DNA of 64,000 nt from Acidovorax sp. T1 (GCF_002176815.1 NZ_CP021648.1:3949001-4013000); one strand, 5' to 3'; counted from the first letter of the stretch, positions 24,423-34,094 are shown. The notes: generated by a model not told the origin, from the sequence alone. A program made the numbers and translations.

Positions 24423-25902
24423 GTACTCCTGTTTTTGTAGCTGCTTGCGCTTGCTGGATGCGCGCTGGGGCCTTGTTTGACTGTAAAGCTGCTTGCGCCG
24501 CCTGCGTACCGGCAATGCGGCCAAACGCCGTGCCAATGCTCATGCCCACCCCGGCGGTGTAGCCCTTGCCCAGCACGTTGCCGGCCATCATTTCGCCCGC
24601 CACGAACAGGTTGTCGCTGGGCTGGTTGTTGAAGCGCACGGCGGCCGTGTCGTCGGTGTGCAGGCCGAGATACGTGAAGGTGACGCCAGGCTTGAGCGCG
24701 TAGCCATAGAACGGCGCCTGGTCGATGGGCCGCGCCCAGTGCGTCTTGGCGGGCGTGACGCCTTCGGTGCGGCAGTCGTCCAGGGCGGTGTGGTCGAAGC
24801 TGCCCACGCGGCAGGCGGCGTTGTAGGCGTTGAGGGTGCGCATGAAGGTGTCCACCGGCAGGCCCAACTTGTGCGCCAGCTCGGGCAGGCTGTCGGCCTT
24901 GACGCCCGGAAACACCGGCGGCATGAAGCGGCCAATGGCCTTGCTGTCGATGATCGAATAACCAATCTGCCCCGGCTGCTGCGCCACCAGGCGGCCCCAG
25001 ATGGCGTAGCGCTTGGGCCAGAAGTCCTCGCCCTCGTCATAAAAGCGCTCGGCCTCGCGGTTGACCACCACGCCCAGCGAGACGCAGTCGATGCGCGTGC
25101 AGATGCCGCCGTCGTACAGCGGCGCGCGCGCGTCGATGGCCACCATGTGCGCCTGCGTCGGGTCGCCAATGCGGTCGGCGCCATGGTCTTCGAGCAGATG
25201 GCGCAGCAGCACGCCCTTGTTGTAGGCCGTGCCACGGATCAAAAAGTTGTCGGCCGGCCATTCGCCGCGCTCGTTCTGGCCCCAGGCCTCGCGCAGCCAT
25301 TCGCGGTTCGATTCAAAGCCGCCCGCGGCCAGCACGCAGGTTTTGGCGGTGATGCGCTCGGGTTTGCCGTTCACGGTGCAATGCGCGGCAATGAAGCGGC
25401 CGTTCTCGATCTCGATGCGGTCCACCGGCGCTTCATAGCGGATCTGCACGCCCAGCTTTTCCGCGCTGCGGTAATAGGCATTGACCAGCGCCTTGCCGCC
25501 GCCCATGAAAAAGGCATTGGTGCGCGCCACATGCAGCGCGCCCGACAGCGGCGGCTGAAAGTGCACGCCATGGCTGCGCATCCAGTCGCGGCAGTTGCTC
25601 GACGCCCGAATCACCAGGCGCGCCAGGTGTTCGTTGGTCAGGCCGCCCGTCACCTTGAGCAGGTCTTGCCAATACTCTTCTTCGGGGTAGGCATCGACCA
25701 GCACATCCTGCGGCGCATCGTGCATGCAGCGCAGATTGCGCGTGTGGCCCGAGTTGCCGCCGCGCCACTCGCGCGGGGCCGATTCAAGCAGCAGCACGCT
25801 GGCACCGGCCTCGCGGGCCATCAGCGCGGCGCACAGGGCAGCGTTGCCGCCGCCGATCACCAGGACGTCGGGGCTCATGGGCAAGTTCTTTTCATCATTC
25901 AT
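24406..25902 (-). CDS. tcuA: FAD-dependent tricarballylate dehydrogenase TcuA
   Basis: 498 residues. FAD-binding [20 protein letters not shown] (about 11-30), [20 protein letters not shown], then the fumarate-reductase-like flavoprotein core [15 protein letters not shown] and NPLK-type C-terminal [20 protein letters not shown]. It oxidises tricarballylate (to cis-aconitate in Salmonella). The start [12 protein letters not shown] is at 25902. The last 20 residues (about [19 protein letters not shown]) come from a family A repeat, so the C-terminal tail is repeat-derived. A dyad upstream (25961-25981) may be the operator. Confidence 0.9.
   Translation of the reverse strand: MNDEKNLPMSPDVLVIGGGNAALCAALMAREAGASVLLLESAPREWRGGNSGHTRNLRCMHDAPQDVLVDAYPEEEYWQDLLKVTGGLTNEHLARLVIRASSNCRDWMRSHGVHFQPPLSGALHVARTNAFFMGGGKALVNAYYRSAEKLGVQIRYEAPVDRIEIENGRFIAAHCTVNGKPERITAKTCVLAAGGFESNREWLREAWGQNERGEWPADNFLIRGTAYNKGVLLRHLLEDHGADRIGDPTQAHMVAIDARAPLYDGGICTRIDCVSLGVVVNREAERFYDEGEDFWPKRYAIWGRLVAQQPGQIGYSIIDSKAIGRFMPPVFPGVKADSLPELAHKLGLPVDTFMRTLNAYNAACRVGSFDHTALDDCRTEGVTPAKTHWARPIDQAPFYGYALKPGVTFTYLGLHTDDTAAVRFNNQPSDNLFVAGEMMAGNVLGKGYTAGVGMSIGTAFGRIAGTQAAQAALQSNKAPARIQQAQAATKTGVHDANA
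24431..24480. repeat. Family A repeat forming the 3' end of tcuA
   Basis: TTTTTGTAGCTGCTTGCGCT, then GATGCGCGCTGGGGCCTTG. Element order is AGCT-G, GCGCTT, loop, GCGC, GGGGCC. It is in the final codons of tcuA, just upstream of the tcuB start on the other reading frame. Confidence 0.65.
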
Positions 25903-25960
25903 GGGGGTAGGGGAATGTAGAAAGAACACCGCCGCTTGCGCAGGGGCCGCGCGGCATGAC

Positions 25961-25981
25961 CCCATCACGGATCGTGATGGG
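25961..25981. promoter_or_regulatory. Perfect dyad upstream of tcuA
   Basis: CCCATCACG, three bases, CGTGATGGG: a perfect 9-base inverted repeat 59 bases upstream of the tcuA start and 80 bases upstream of the divergent AlbA-type gene. There is no T-run on either side, so an operator is more likely than a terminator. The regulator is not known; the LysR encoded at 27689-28636 is the nearest candidate. Confidence 0.5.
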
Positions 25982-26059
25982 TGAAAGACATTCGGCAAAA
26001 ACCGCCCTTGCGTTGGGTCGGCGTCAGCAAGCCGTGGCATCCTCAGCACCCATAAAGGT

Positions 26060-27637
26060 ATGAGCACCAAACTTCCCATCAACCTCACCGACCTGCTGCG
26101 CCAGCGCACGGTCGAGGGCGAACGCATCGAATACAAGGCCGGATGGAATCCGGATGCAATCCTCCGTACCCTGTGCGCCTTTGCCAACGATTTTGAAAAT
26201 CTCGGCGGCGGTTATGTAGTGATCGGGCAGGATTGCGATGCCAGCGGTGAGCCGGTGTTTCCGCCCGTGGGGCTGGCCGACAACCAGCTCGACAAGATTC
26301 AGCAGGAGTTGCTGGCTGCTTGTCAGTTGATTCAACCGCCGTATTTCCCGGTATTGAGCCTGGAGAAAGTGGATGGGCGCAATCTGATAGTGCTGTGGGC
26401 TCCGGGTGGACAGAACCGGCCCTACAAAGCGCCGGAAGCCGTCACTGCCAACAAGAAAACCTGGCGCTACTACATCCGGCGCTACAGCAGCACGGTCGAG
26501 GCCAAGGGCGAAACCGAGCAGGAGTTATTGAGCCTGGCCGCCAAGGTGCCGTTTGATGATCGCTACCACCCGTCGGCACAGATGGATGATTTATCCAAAC
26601 CGCTGATGCAGGCTTTCTTGCGGGAAGTGGGCAGCGCGCTGGCGGCAGATGCGCCCGGATTGTCGGTCGAGGCCTTGGCGCGGCAGATGAATGTGGCGGG
26701 CGGCCCCACCGAGTCGCCGTGGCCCAAGAACGTGGGTCTGCTGTTTTTCAACGAGGCGCCGGAGCGGTTCTTTCCCGGTGTGCAGATCGATGTGGTCTGG
26801 TTCCCCGAAGGCGCGGGCGGAGATCGCTTCGAGGAAAAAATCTTCAAGGGGCCGCTGGCGCGGATGACACGCGAGGCATTGAGCTACATCCAGCGCAACT
26901 ACCTGCGCGAGACGGTCATCAAGCACCCAGACCGCGCCGAAGCCACACGGGTCTGGAACTTCCCCTATGCCGCCATCGAGGAAGCCTTGGTCAACGCGGT
27001 CTACCACCGGTCTTACGAAGAGCGCGAGCCCATCGAGGTGCGCATCAGCCACGAGGATTTGGTCATCCTGAGCTTCCCCGGCCCGGATCGGTCGATCCGG
27101 CTGGAGGACTTTCAGGCAGGGCGTGCGGTCAGCCGCCGCTACCGCAACCGACGGATTGGCGAGTTCCTGAAAGAACTGGATCTGACGGAAGGCCGCTCGA
27201 CCGGCATCCCCAAAATCCTCAAGGTGATGACCGCGAATGGCTCGCCCACACCACTGTTTGAAACCGATGATGACCGACTTTCGTTTGTGATTCGCTTGCC
27301 CTGCCATCCGCACGCCGTGGGCGCAACCATGGCCACCGAGCAAGTCACAGGGGAAGTCACAGGGGAAGTCACAGGGGAAGTCACAGGGGAAGTCACAGGG
27401 GAGGTTGAGCGCCTGCTGCGCGCGATGGCGGGCGAGATGCCCCGCCATCTGATCCAATCCACGCTGGGCCTCAAAAGCGCAGAGCACTTCCGTATGGCTT
27501 ACCTCAAGCCCGCGTTGGAGGTGGGCGTCATCGAAATGACAGTGCCCGACAAACCACGCAGCAGCAAGCAACGCTACCGCTTGACTGACTTCGGTCAACA
27601 CTGGCTACAGACGCGGCCAGGCAACGCTGCGGACTGA
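26060..27637 (+). CDS. AlbA_2/Schlafen-type ATP-binding protein with VTGE tandem repeats
   Basis: 525 residues. AlbA_2 domain about 10-150 (RIEYKAGWNPDAILRTLCAF, NLGGGYVVIGQDCD). HATPase_c_4-like block with AAIEEALVNAVYHRSYEERE and IEVRISHEDLVILSFPGPDR (about 309-345). TEGRSTGIPKILKVMTANGS is typical of the RecG-like regulators. A run of five VTGE units (27344-27403) follows, then a winged-helix C-terminus (HLIQSTLGLKSAEHFRMAYL). Such proteins are common in accessory and defence regions; the function is unproven. It is transcribed against its neighbours and sits between tcuA and a LysR gene that would normally adjoin it, so it looks like an insertion. Confidence 0.8.
   Translation: MSTKLPINLTDLLRQRTVEGERIEYKAGWNPDAILRTLCAFANDFENLGGGYVVIGQDCDASGEPVFPPVGLADNQLDKIQQELLAACQLIQPPYFPVLSLEKVDGRNLIVLWAPGGQNRPYKAPEAVTANKKTWRYYIRRYSSTVEAKGETEQELLSLAAKVPFDDRYHPSAQMDDLSKPLMQAFLREVGSALAADAPGLSVEALARQMNVAGGPTESPWPKNVGLLFFNEAPERFFPGVQIDVVWFPEGAGGDRFEEKIFKGPLARMTREALSYIQRNYLRETVIKHPDRAEATRVWNFPYAAIEEALVNAVYHRSYEEREPIEVRISHEDLVILSFPGPDRSIRLEDFQAGRAVSRRYRNRRIGEFLKELDLTEGRSTGIPKILKVMTANGSPTPLFETDDDRLSFVIRLPCHPHAVGATMATEQVTGEVTGEVTGEVTGEVTGEVERLLRAMAGEMPRHLIQSTLGLKSAEHFRMAYLKPALEVGVIEMTVPDKPRSSKQRYRLTDFGQHWLQTRPGNAAD
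27344..27403 (+). repeat. Five tandem 12-base units inside the AlbA-type gene
   Basis: GTCACAGGGGAA is repeated four times exactly, and a fifth unit ends in GAG. Each unit encodes Val-Thr-Gly-Glu. Near-identity of the units points to recent change in copy number by slippage, which cannot break the frame because units are 12 bases. Confidence 0.95.
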
Positions 27638-27688
27638 AGCGGGCGCTTGGGTCGTCCGTTTTTTCTATCGGCTGGCTGCCAGAACCCC

Positions 27689-28636
27689 TCACCCGTTGGC
27701 TGCGGTGGTCAACCTCGCGCCAATCCACCGCCCCGACTGCACCAGCTCGCGCACGCAGTCGCCCAGCACCACGCGCGCGGCCAGCGCGGCGGGTGAGAGC
27801 TCGTCGTCCGACAGGCTGCACAGCGCAGCGGGCCGGTAGGCCGGGCCATCTGCAATTTCGGCCAGCACAAAGCGCTGCGCCGCGTCGGGGTAGCGGCCCA
27901 CCGCCGCCCAGGGCTGGATGGTGCTGCCCAGGCCCATGTCCACCGCATCCATCAGCAGCGCGAGTGAGTCGATTTCCATGGCCATGCGCGGCGCCACGCG
28001 CGCTTGGGCAAAGGCGGCATCCAGCCGGCTGCGCAGGCCGTGCGGGCCGGTGGGCAAAATCAGCGGCTCATCGCCCAGCTGCGCCAGGGCCACCTTGCCC
28101 GCTGGCAGTGGCTGCTGCGCCGGGTGGTGCGCCGAGCGGATCAAAAACAGGCGCTCTTCCAGCAGCGGCAGCACGCTCCAGCGGCGTGCGGGCTGGGTGT
28201 CAAACAGCACGGCCAGGTCGAGCTGGCGCGCGTTGAGCATGGTCGACAGGTGCCCCGACAGGCTGCCCACCATGTGCAGGCGCACATCGGGGTAGCGCTC
28301 GTGCATGGCGCGCATCAGCGGCACACCCAGCACCGACGCTGTGGTGGGCGACAGGCCCACGCTCACGCTGCCCGTCAGCCGCGCCTGCTGCGCCGCCCGC
28401 GCGGCCTGGTCGGCATGGCGCAGCGCCAGTTGCGCCTCGCGAAAAAACGCCAACCCCGCCTCGGTGGGCACCGCGCCCTTGGCCGTGCGCTGCAGCAGCC
28501 GGGTGCTGAGCTCGCCCTCCAGGCGGCTGATCTGCTGGCTCAGCGCCGACTGCACCATGTTCAGGTCGAGCGCGGCCCGGCCCATGGAGCCGAGCTCGAC
28601 GATGCTGACGAAGTAGCGGAGTTGGCGCAGTTCCAT
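27689..28636 (-). CDS. LysR-family regulator, probably of the tcu genes
   Basis: 315 residues. Helix-turn-helix at 1-60: MELRQLRYFVSIVELGSMGR, NMVQSALSQQISRLEGEL. The effector domain contains VGLSPTTASVLGVPLM and PTGPHGLRSRLDAAF. LysR proteins of this type (TcuR, nitrogen-assimilation-like) accompany tcuAB. The start at 28636 gives the normal LysR N-terminus; the frame is open 14 codons further. It lies on the same strand as tcuAB but is separated from it by the oppositely oriented AlbA-type gene. Confidence 0.85.
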   Translation of the reverse strand: MELRQLRYFVSIVELGSMGRAALDLNMVQSALSQQISRLEGELSTRLLQRTAKGAVPTEAGLAFFREAQLALRHADQAARAAQQARLTGSVSVGLSPTTASVLGVPLMRAMHERYPDVRLHMVGSLSGHLSTMLNARQLDLAVLFDTQPARRWSVLPLLEERLFLIRSAHHPAQQPLPAGKVALAQLGDEPLILPTGPHGLRSRLDAAFAQARVAPRMAMEIDSLALLMDAVDMGLGSTIQPWAAVGRYPDAAQRFVLAEIADGPAYRPAALCSLSDDELSPAALAARVVLGDCVRELVQSGRWIGARLTTAANG

Positions 28637-28658
28637 GGGGGTCCTTTTTGCCGGAGTG

Positions 28659-31600
28659 TTACACCCCTCGAAGCACACTGAATTCTCTGAACAGTCGCGC
28701 CGGTAGCGGAGTGTGCATTTTCCAGATGATGTTCATGGGTCGATCGCCCTCGGCCGACTCCAGCGCCACGGGGCCGCAGGCGCGGTAGGCCTCACCCTTG
28801 CGCGGCCTCACGAAAAGTTGGAACTGCCAGCCATTGGTCGCGCTTTCGAGGTAGCGGCGGCCACCTGGCGTGTCCGGGCCAGCGCTGTTCTGGCTTTGCC
28901 AATGAAAGCGCTCCGCGCTGACCGCGTAGTCGTGGTACGCGATGCGATCGTGGTAGCCCTCACTCTTGTCGAGCGTGACGAACAACAGCTCGGTTTTGCG
29001 GCTGATCAATGACAAGGTGCCCGCCTGGAAGGGTACGCGGCGCGACGCCGTCAGCCAGCCCACCGCAGTGAGGATTTCACGCACACCATACGCAGCGTGC
29101 AGACACAACGGCGTGTCTTCAAGACCGGGAACCGGATGCGCGCCCAAGGTGCTGCGGGCCTGCAGCAGCGCAGACAACTCCACCAGTTCTGCCGCAATGG
29201 CGGGGTGCTGCGCCACACGCGCCATGAAGGCCTCGTGCCCGCCGGCCTGCTCATGGCGCCCATCAATCTGGTAGGCCAGCATTTGCACGCCCAATGCTTC
29301 CTCTGCCGTGGGCACCTGCGAATCTTTGTGACGCGTGCCGACTGCAGCCATCACATCGAGCCGACGCGGATCATCTACGTGTAGCAGGTCGCCAAAGCGG
29401 CGGCTGAAATAGTCCTCCTCCGGGCCAGGTTCGGCCACCATCAGGCCCGCATCGCGCTTCAGTGCCGTCCAACCACTACGGCCTTGGCCGGTGCCAGCGC
29501 GGTAGACGTCTTCCAGGTCCAGTGCCTGGTCGTGCAGAAAATCGGCCAACTGCACGGTCGAGCGGCCACGCAGCGCGGCGTAGGTCTGCAGCTCGGTCTT
29601 CAGGCGCCGCCAGTTCTGCGATATCAAGGCCCGCAAACCTTGCAACACCTGCTCGCGCGTCTGGCGTTGCAGGTGAATATGGCAACCGGGCGGCAAACTG
29701 CCAAACCCGTTCTCCACACCGTCGGTCAGCTCGCGCCGCGACAAGCCGGTCAGGCTCGACAACAGGCGGTCAAACCGAAACTCCGTGCGGTGCTGGCCCA
29801 CAAAGTCGAGCACCAGACAGCTTTCCTTGCCGGGAGCCAGACGCAGGCCACGGCCAATCTGCTGCTGAAACAGCACCGGGCTTTGCGTGGGCCGCAGCAA
29901 CAACAGTGTGTCTACCATCGGCAGGTCAATGCCTTCGTTGTAGAGATCGACTGTCACCAACGCGCACAACTCGCCGTCAGTCAAGCGCTGTGGTGCCCGG
30001 CGCCGCTCTTCACTCGCCGTCGTGCCGACCACACAAGCCGCAGGCAGCCCCGCGCGATTGAGCCAATTGGTCATGAATTCGGCGTGGGCCACCGACACAC
30101 AGAAAACGATAGCCCGTGACTGCCCTGCGTCGGACGCCAAGCGGCGCCATTCATTGATGACGAGTCGGGCGCGAACGTCGTTGCCCGTGACCAGGTTGTC
30201 CACCGCCTCCCGTTCCCCCGGCCGGTCCCAAGGCACTTCCGAGAAGTCGGTGGCGTCGTCGCAGGCGTAGTACTCAAACGGCGCCAGCAGTTGCAGGTCC
30301 AGCGCATGCCACAGCCGCAGCTCCACCGCCGGGCTGCCGTCTGGCCGTGCATCGAAATACTGCACGATGGGTTGGCCGTCGCTGCGCTCAGGCGTGGCTG
30401 TCAGCCCAAGCAACACGTTGGGGCGAACGGCTTTGGCAAAAGCATCAAACCGGTCGGCAGCCAAGCGGTGGCATTCGTCCACCACCACCGTGTGCCAGTG
30501 GTCGGCGCCCACGGTGGCCACAAGATCGCGGCTGGTCAGGCTGTCGATGGTGGCGAACAGATGGTTCCAGCGTTCGGGTTGGCGGCTGCCGGTCAGCAGC
30601 TCACCGAACTCGGGGTCACGCAGCACCTCGCGGTAGGTGCGCAAGGCCTGGCGCAGGATTTCCTCGCGGTGGGCCACAAACAAAAGGCGCGGGTGCCCGC
30701 CTTCGTTGCGGCAGGTGTTGCGGTAGTCGAACGCGGCCACTACCGTCTTGCCGGTGCCGGTGGCAGCCACCAGCAGGTTGCGGCTGCGACCGTGGGCTCG
30801 TTCGTTGGCCAACTGCTCCAGCATCTCCTGCTGATAGGTCTTGGGCTGGAGGTCAAAAAAGCTGATGGCGGTCGAGGGTTCGCCACCAAACGACTCGCGG
30901 CCCAGCGCCGCTGCCAGGGCCTGCCGGTGTTCAACGTTGTCCGGGTCGTAGCGCTGGAACTCGCTGTCGGCCCACAGCGTCTCAAAATGGGCCACAGCAC
31001 GGGCAAACAGGGCCTCTTGCGCCCGCTGGGTCAGTTTGACGGTCCACTCCAGCCCACCGGTCAATGCAGCGCCCGAGAGGTTGGCACTGCCGACATACGC
31101 CGAACCGAAGCCTGTCTTGCGCTGGAAAAGCCAGGCCTTGGCATGCAGACGGGTACGCCGGCCATCGAGCGACACGCGCACTTCACACCCAGGCAGGCGT
31201 GCCAGCTCGTCCAGCGCACGCGCCTCGGTCGCGCCGGTGTAGGTGGTGGTGAGGATGCGCAGACGGGTCTTGCGTGGCGCCTGCCCTGTTGGTTGCGCGC
31301 CCATGGCCGTGATCTGCTGCAACACGTCCTGCAGCTTGCGCACGCCGGAGACGGTGATGAAGCTGACCAGAATGTCCACCTGGTCGCTGGAGGCCAGCTC
31401 ACGGCGGATTTCCTGCAGCAGCGAAGGCGAGCCTTTTCCGGCGGTAAAGAGCCAAGGCACCCCCAGACCAATCTCTGGCGACGCCGGGAACTGCTGGTCA
31501 CGCTGGACCGCCCGCAGGACCCGCAACGGAGAGGCAATCAGGTCAATGACATCCGCGGATGGACCAGTGCCCACCTCACCAACACCACCCACGAGCCGCT

Positions 31601-31838
31601 GCCGCAGCATCACCAGAAGCCCGTTGACCAGCTCCAGTTGCGCTTTGACTTTGTCCGCATCCTCGCCGGGCAGGTCGTCGAGGAGTGTCCCAAGTTGCCG
31701 CGTAATGGCATCGGTTAGAAATTCAGTCGCTCCGCCCTTCAAGGGCGACACATCTGCGCGAGACGGAGCCAGCTCAGCGAGCGAACGGGCCAGACCCTCG
31801 GTCAACAGCAAGTCGTACAAACCATCGGGCAATGCCAT
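28659..31838 (-). CDS. PLD nuclease, SF2 helicase and DUF3427 fusion protein
   Basis: About 1059 residues. A phospholipase-D-type nuclease domain at about 155-290 carries LHAKAWLFQRKTGFGSAYVG followed by SANLSGAAL, the HxK...GSxN pattern. The SF2 helicase spans about 335-720: VAATGTGKTVVAAFD, VVVDECHRLAADRFDAF, LGLTATPERSDG, QQIGRGLRLAPGKES. The C-terminal 150 residues fit DUF3427 (SLISRKTELLFVTLDKSEGY, RIAYHDYAVSAERFHWQSQN). Family knowledge: PLD-helicase-DUF3427 proteins occur alone in accessory regions and are thought to act on foreign nucleic acid. The start at 31838 (MALPDGLYDLL) is chosen on content. No methyltransferase partner is adjacent. Confidence 0.88.
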   Translation of the reverse strand: MALPDGLYDLLLTEGLARSLAELAPSRADVSPLKGGATEFLTDAITRQLGTLLDDLPGEDADKVKAQLELVNGLLVMLRQRLVGGVGEVGTGPSADVIDLIASPLRVLRAVQRDQQFPASPEIGLGVPWLFTAGKGSPSLLQEIRRELASSDQVDILVSFITVSGVRKLQDVLQQITAMGAQPTGQAPRKTRLRILTTTYTGATEARALDELARLPGCEVRVSLDGRRTRLHAKAWLFQRKTGFGSAYVGSANLSGAALTGGLEWTVKLTQRAQEALFARAVAHFETLWADSEFQRYDPDNVEHRQALAAALGRESFGGEPSTAISFFDLQPKTYQQEMLEQLANERAHGRSRNLLVAATGTGKTVVAAFDYRNTCRNEGGHPRLLFVAHREEILRQALRTYREVLRDPEFGELLTGSRQPERWNHLFATIDSLTSRDLVATVGADHWHTVVVDECHRLAADRFDAFAKAVRPNVLLGLTATPERSDGQPIVQYFDARPDGSPAVELRLWHALDLQLLAPFEYYACDDATDFSEVPWDRPGEREAVDNLVTGNDVRARLVINEWRRLASDAGQSRAIVFCVSVAHAEFMTNWLNRAGLPAACVVGTTASEERRRAPQRLTDGELCALVTVDLYNEGIDLPMVDTLLLLRPTQSPVLFQQQIGRGLRLAPGKESCLVLDFVGQHRTEFRFDRLLSSLTGLSRRELTDGVENGFGSLPPGCHIHLQRQTREQVLQGLRALISQNWRRLKTELQTYAALRGRSTVQLADFLHDQALDLEDVYRAGTGQGRSGWTALKRDAGLMVAEPGPEEDYFSRRFGDLLHVDDPRRLDVMAAVGTRHKDSQVPTAEEALGVQMLAYQIDGRHEQAGGHEAFMARVAQHPAIAAELVELSALLQARSTLGAHPVPGLEDTPLCLHAAYGVREILTAVGWLTASRRVPFQAGTLSLISRKTELLFVTLDKSEGYHDRIAYHDYAVSAERFHWQSQNSAGPDTPGGRRYLESATNGWQFQLFVRPRKGEAYRACGPVALESAEGDRPMNIIWKMHTPLPARLFREFSVLRGV

Positions 31839-31987
31839 CGTCGTCCTTGGTAGGGGGTGCGGTGGCCTGGATTGTCCTGGCAACGCACACGACCAGAAAG
31901 CAAAGGACAGATGAATTGCAAAAGCCTGTTCGGCGCCCCAGCATCGACTGCCCTCGAAGGCATGGATAAAAGGTTACTGGGTTTTTA

Positions 31988-32046
31988 TAAAAAATAGGCC
32001 TTGGCCTTTATTCATCAAGCGTCATAAGCTACATATTCAATAGCAG
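31988..32046. repeat. Family A repeat upstream of mnmA
   Basis: AAAAAATAGGCCTTGGCC, loop ATTCATC, AAGCGTCATAAGCTAC, ATATTCAATAGCA. The left arm is eroded. It ends 40 bases before the mnmA start, so it is probably within the leader. The rest of 31839-32086 shows no gene. Confidence 0.75.
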
Positions 32047-32086
32047 TTGTCTTGGGTAACACGGCGATAGCCGGATAATCCCGTCC

Positions 32087-33232
32087 ATGAAAAAGCAACG
32101 CGTTGTCGTGGGCCTGAGCGGCGGAGTGGATTCCGCCGTCACCGCCTACCTGCTCAAACAACAAGGCCACGAGGTGGTCGGCATCTTCATGAAGAACTGG
32201 GAGGATGACGACGACAGCGAATACTGCTCGTCCAACATCGACTTCGTGGACGCCGCCGCCGTGGCCGATGTGATCGGCATCGAGATCGAGCACGTCAACT
32301 TCGCGGCCGACTACAAAGACCGCGTGTTCGCCGAGTTTTTGCGCGAGTACCAGGCCGGGCGCACACCCAATCCCGATGTGCTGTGCAATGCCGAGATCAA
32401 GTTCAAGGCCTTTCTCGACCACGCCATGCGCCTGGGGGCCGAGAAGATTGCCACCGGGCACTATGCGCGCGTGCGCCAGAACGCAGCCACGGGCCTGTTC
32501 GAGCTGCTCAAGGGCCTGGACCCGTCCAAGGACCAGAGCTATTTTTTGCACCGGCTGAACCAGGCGCAGCTGTCCAAAACGCTGTTCCCCGTGGGCGAGC
32601 TGCACAAGACCGAGGTGCGCCGCATTGCCGAAGAAATTGGCCTGCCCAATGCCAAGAAGAAGGATTCCACCGGCATTTGCTTCATTGGCGAGCGGCCGTT
32701 TCGCGAGTTTTTGAACCGCTACATCAGCCACGCGCCCGGCCCCATCCAGGACGACCGGGGCCGCACGCTGGGCCAGCATGTGGGCCTGAGCTTTTATACG
32801 CTGGGCCAGCGCCAGGGCCTGGGCATTGGTGGCGTGAAAGCCAAGGGCGCCGAGCTGAAGGCCGCGCTAGAGCGGGGCCAGCGCGGCGTGGGTGAGCACG
32901 AACCGTGGTTTGTGGCGCGCAAGGATATGGAAAAAAACGTGCTGCGCGTGGTGCAGGGCCACGACCACCCCTGGCTGCTGTCGCACCGGCTTGATGCCCA
33001 GGATGCCAGCTGGTGCGCGGGCCATGCGCCCGCGCCGGGCCCGTACGCCGCCAAGACGCGCTACCGCCAGCAGGATGCGGCCTGCACCGTGGTGAGTGCG
33101 GTGGGCGCCGACTTTCGCCTGGAGTTTCCCGAGGCGCAGTGGGCCGTCACGCCAGGGCAAAGTGCCGTGCTGTACGACGGCGAGGTGTGCCTGGGCGGCG
33201 GTGTGATTGCGGCGGTGGACCCGTCGGCCTGA
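32087..33232 (+). CDS. mnmA: tRNA 2-thiouridylase MnmA
   Basis: 381 residues, usual length. The ATP-pyrophosphatase P-loop [20 protein letters not shown] is at residues 9-28. Catalytic Cys pair: [14 protein letters not shown] (about Cys 103) and [16 protein letters not shown] (about Cys 200). [10 protein letters not shown] is the conserved tRNA-binding stretch. It transfers sulphur to U34 of Lys, Glu and Gln tRNAs. In enterobacteria nudJ precedes it; here the Nudix gene is 10 kb upstream. Confidence 0.97.
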   Translation: MKKQRVVVGLSGGVDSAVTAYLLKQQGHEVVGIFMKNWEDDDDSEYCSSNIDFVDAAAVADVIGIEIEHVNFAADYKDRVFAEFLREYQAGRTPNPDVLCNAEIKFKAFLDHAMRLGAEKIATGHYARVRQNAATGLFELLKGLDPSKDQSYFLHRLNQAQLSKTLFPVGELHKTEVRRIAEEIGLPNAKKKDSTGICFIGERPFREFLNRYISHAPGPIQDDRGRTLGQHVGLSFYTLGQRQGLGIGGVKAKGAELKAALERGQRGVGEHEPWFVARKDMEKNVLRVVQGHDHPWLLSHRLDAQDASWCAGHAPAPGPYAAKTRYRQQDAACTVVSAVGADFRLEFPEAQWAVTPGQSAVLYDGEVCLGGGVIAAVDPSA

Positions 33233-33235
33233 AAG

Positions 33236-33296
33236 TTTTGATGAAAATGGCTGCTAGCGCTTGCTGGATAAGCGCTAGCAGCTATTAATTTTGATG
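33236..33296. repeat. Best-preserved family A repeat, after mnmA
   Basis: GATGAAAATGGCTGCTAGCG, CTT, loop GCTGGAT, AAGCGCTAGCAGCTATTAAT, TTTGATGCG. The arms GCTGCTAGCGCTT and AAGCGCTAGCAGC are exact complements, 13 bases each. It starts four bases after the mnmA stop and would form a strong hairpin in the transcript. Confidence 0.9.
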
Positions 33297-33375
33297 CGCT
33301 GCGTGGGGCGATGTGGCCGCCAATGCCTTGTGTCGCCGCAACGGTTCAGGCCGGGCGCTGGTTGCCCAGAAAAAA

Positions 33376-33410
33376 AAGCCTGCCAACTATGTGTTGGCAG
33401 GCTTTTTTGT
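33376..33410. terminator. Strong bidirectional terminator between mnmA and ssb
   Basis: AAGCCTGCCAAC, loop TATGT, GTTGGCAGGCTT: a 12-base perfect stem with A-run before and T-run after. It serves both convergent genes. Confidence 0.92.
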
Positions 33411-33428
33411 TCGCTGAAGCGTTGGCTG

Positions 33429-33977
33429 TCAGAACGGAATGTCGTCATCCATGTCATCAAAGCCCGAGGCAGCGCGCGGTGCCTGCGCCGCTGGGGCCGG
33501 CGCGGGCCGGGGGGCGGGTGCTACAGGGCGTTGTTGCATGGGTGCTGGCGCGGCGCGGCGCGGGGCCTGGTCGTAGCCGCCGCCGGAGTCTCCGCCATAG
33601 CCGCCGCCGTCGTCATGGCCGCCACCTTGGCCGCCCATGCCTTGGCGGCCGCCCAGCATCTGCATTTGGTCGGCGCGGATTTCGGTGCTGTATTTCTCCA
33701 CGCCGGCCTGGTCGGTCCACTTGCGGGTGCGCAGGCTGCCTTCCACGTACACCTGCGAGCCCTTGCGCAGGTATTGGCCCACGATCTCGGCCAGGCGGCC
33801 GTTGAAGACCACGCGGTGCCACTCGGTGGCTTCCTTCATTTCGCCGGTCTGCTTGTCTTTCCAGCGATCGGTGGTGGCAATCGTCACGTTGGCCACCTGG
33901 TCGCCGCTGGGGAAGGTGCGCATTTCCGGGTCGCGGCCCAGGTTGCCGACGATGATGACTTTGTTGATGGATGCCAT
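33429..33977 (-). CDS. ssb: Single-stranded DNA-binding protein
   Basis: 182 residues. OB-fold about 1-110: [56 protein letters not shown] Gly/Gln/Pro/Ala-rich linker leads to the acidic tip DDMDDDIPF that binds partner repair proteins. Start at the ATG before ASINK. It is near uvrA with an MFS gene between, an arrangement that echoes the uvrA-ssb neighbourhood of other proteobacteria. Confidence 0.97.
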   Translation of the reverse strand: MASINKVIIVGNLGRDPEMRTFPSGDQVANVTIATTDRWKDKQTGEMKEATEWHRVVFNGRLAEIVGQYLRKGSQVYVEGSLRTRKWTDQAGVEKYSTEIRADQMQMLGGRQGMGGQGGGHDDGGGYGGDSGGGYDQAPRRAAPAPMQQRPVAPAPRPAPAPAAQAPRAASGFDDMDDDIPF

Positions 33978-34094
33978 GGTGGTGTCTTTGCCTTCAAGGG
34001 ATAAAAAGCGCCGGATGTGAGGGAATTCCAGGCGCCAAAGGGTGCATTGTGCCGCAAGCGGGGGTGGCGTTCGCCCGCTGCGGCCAGGCAAATT

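Noticed and set aside
27344..27403. CRISPR-like array
   Set aside because: Units are directly adjacent without spacers and in frame in a coding gene.
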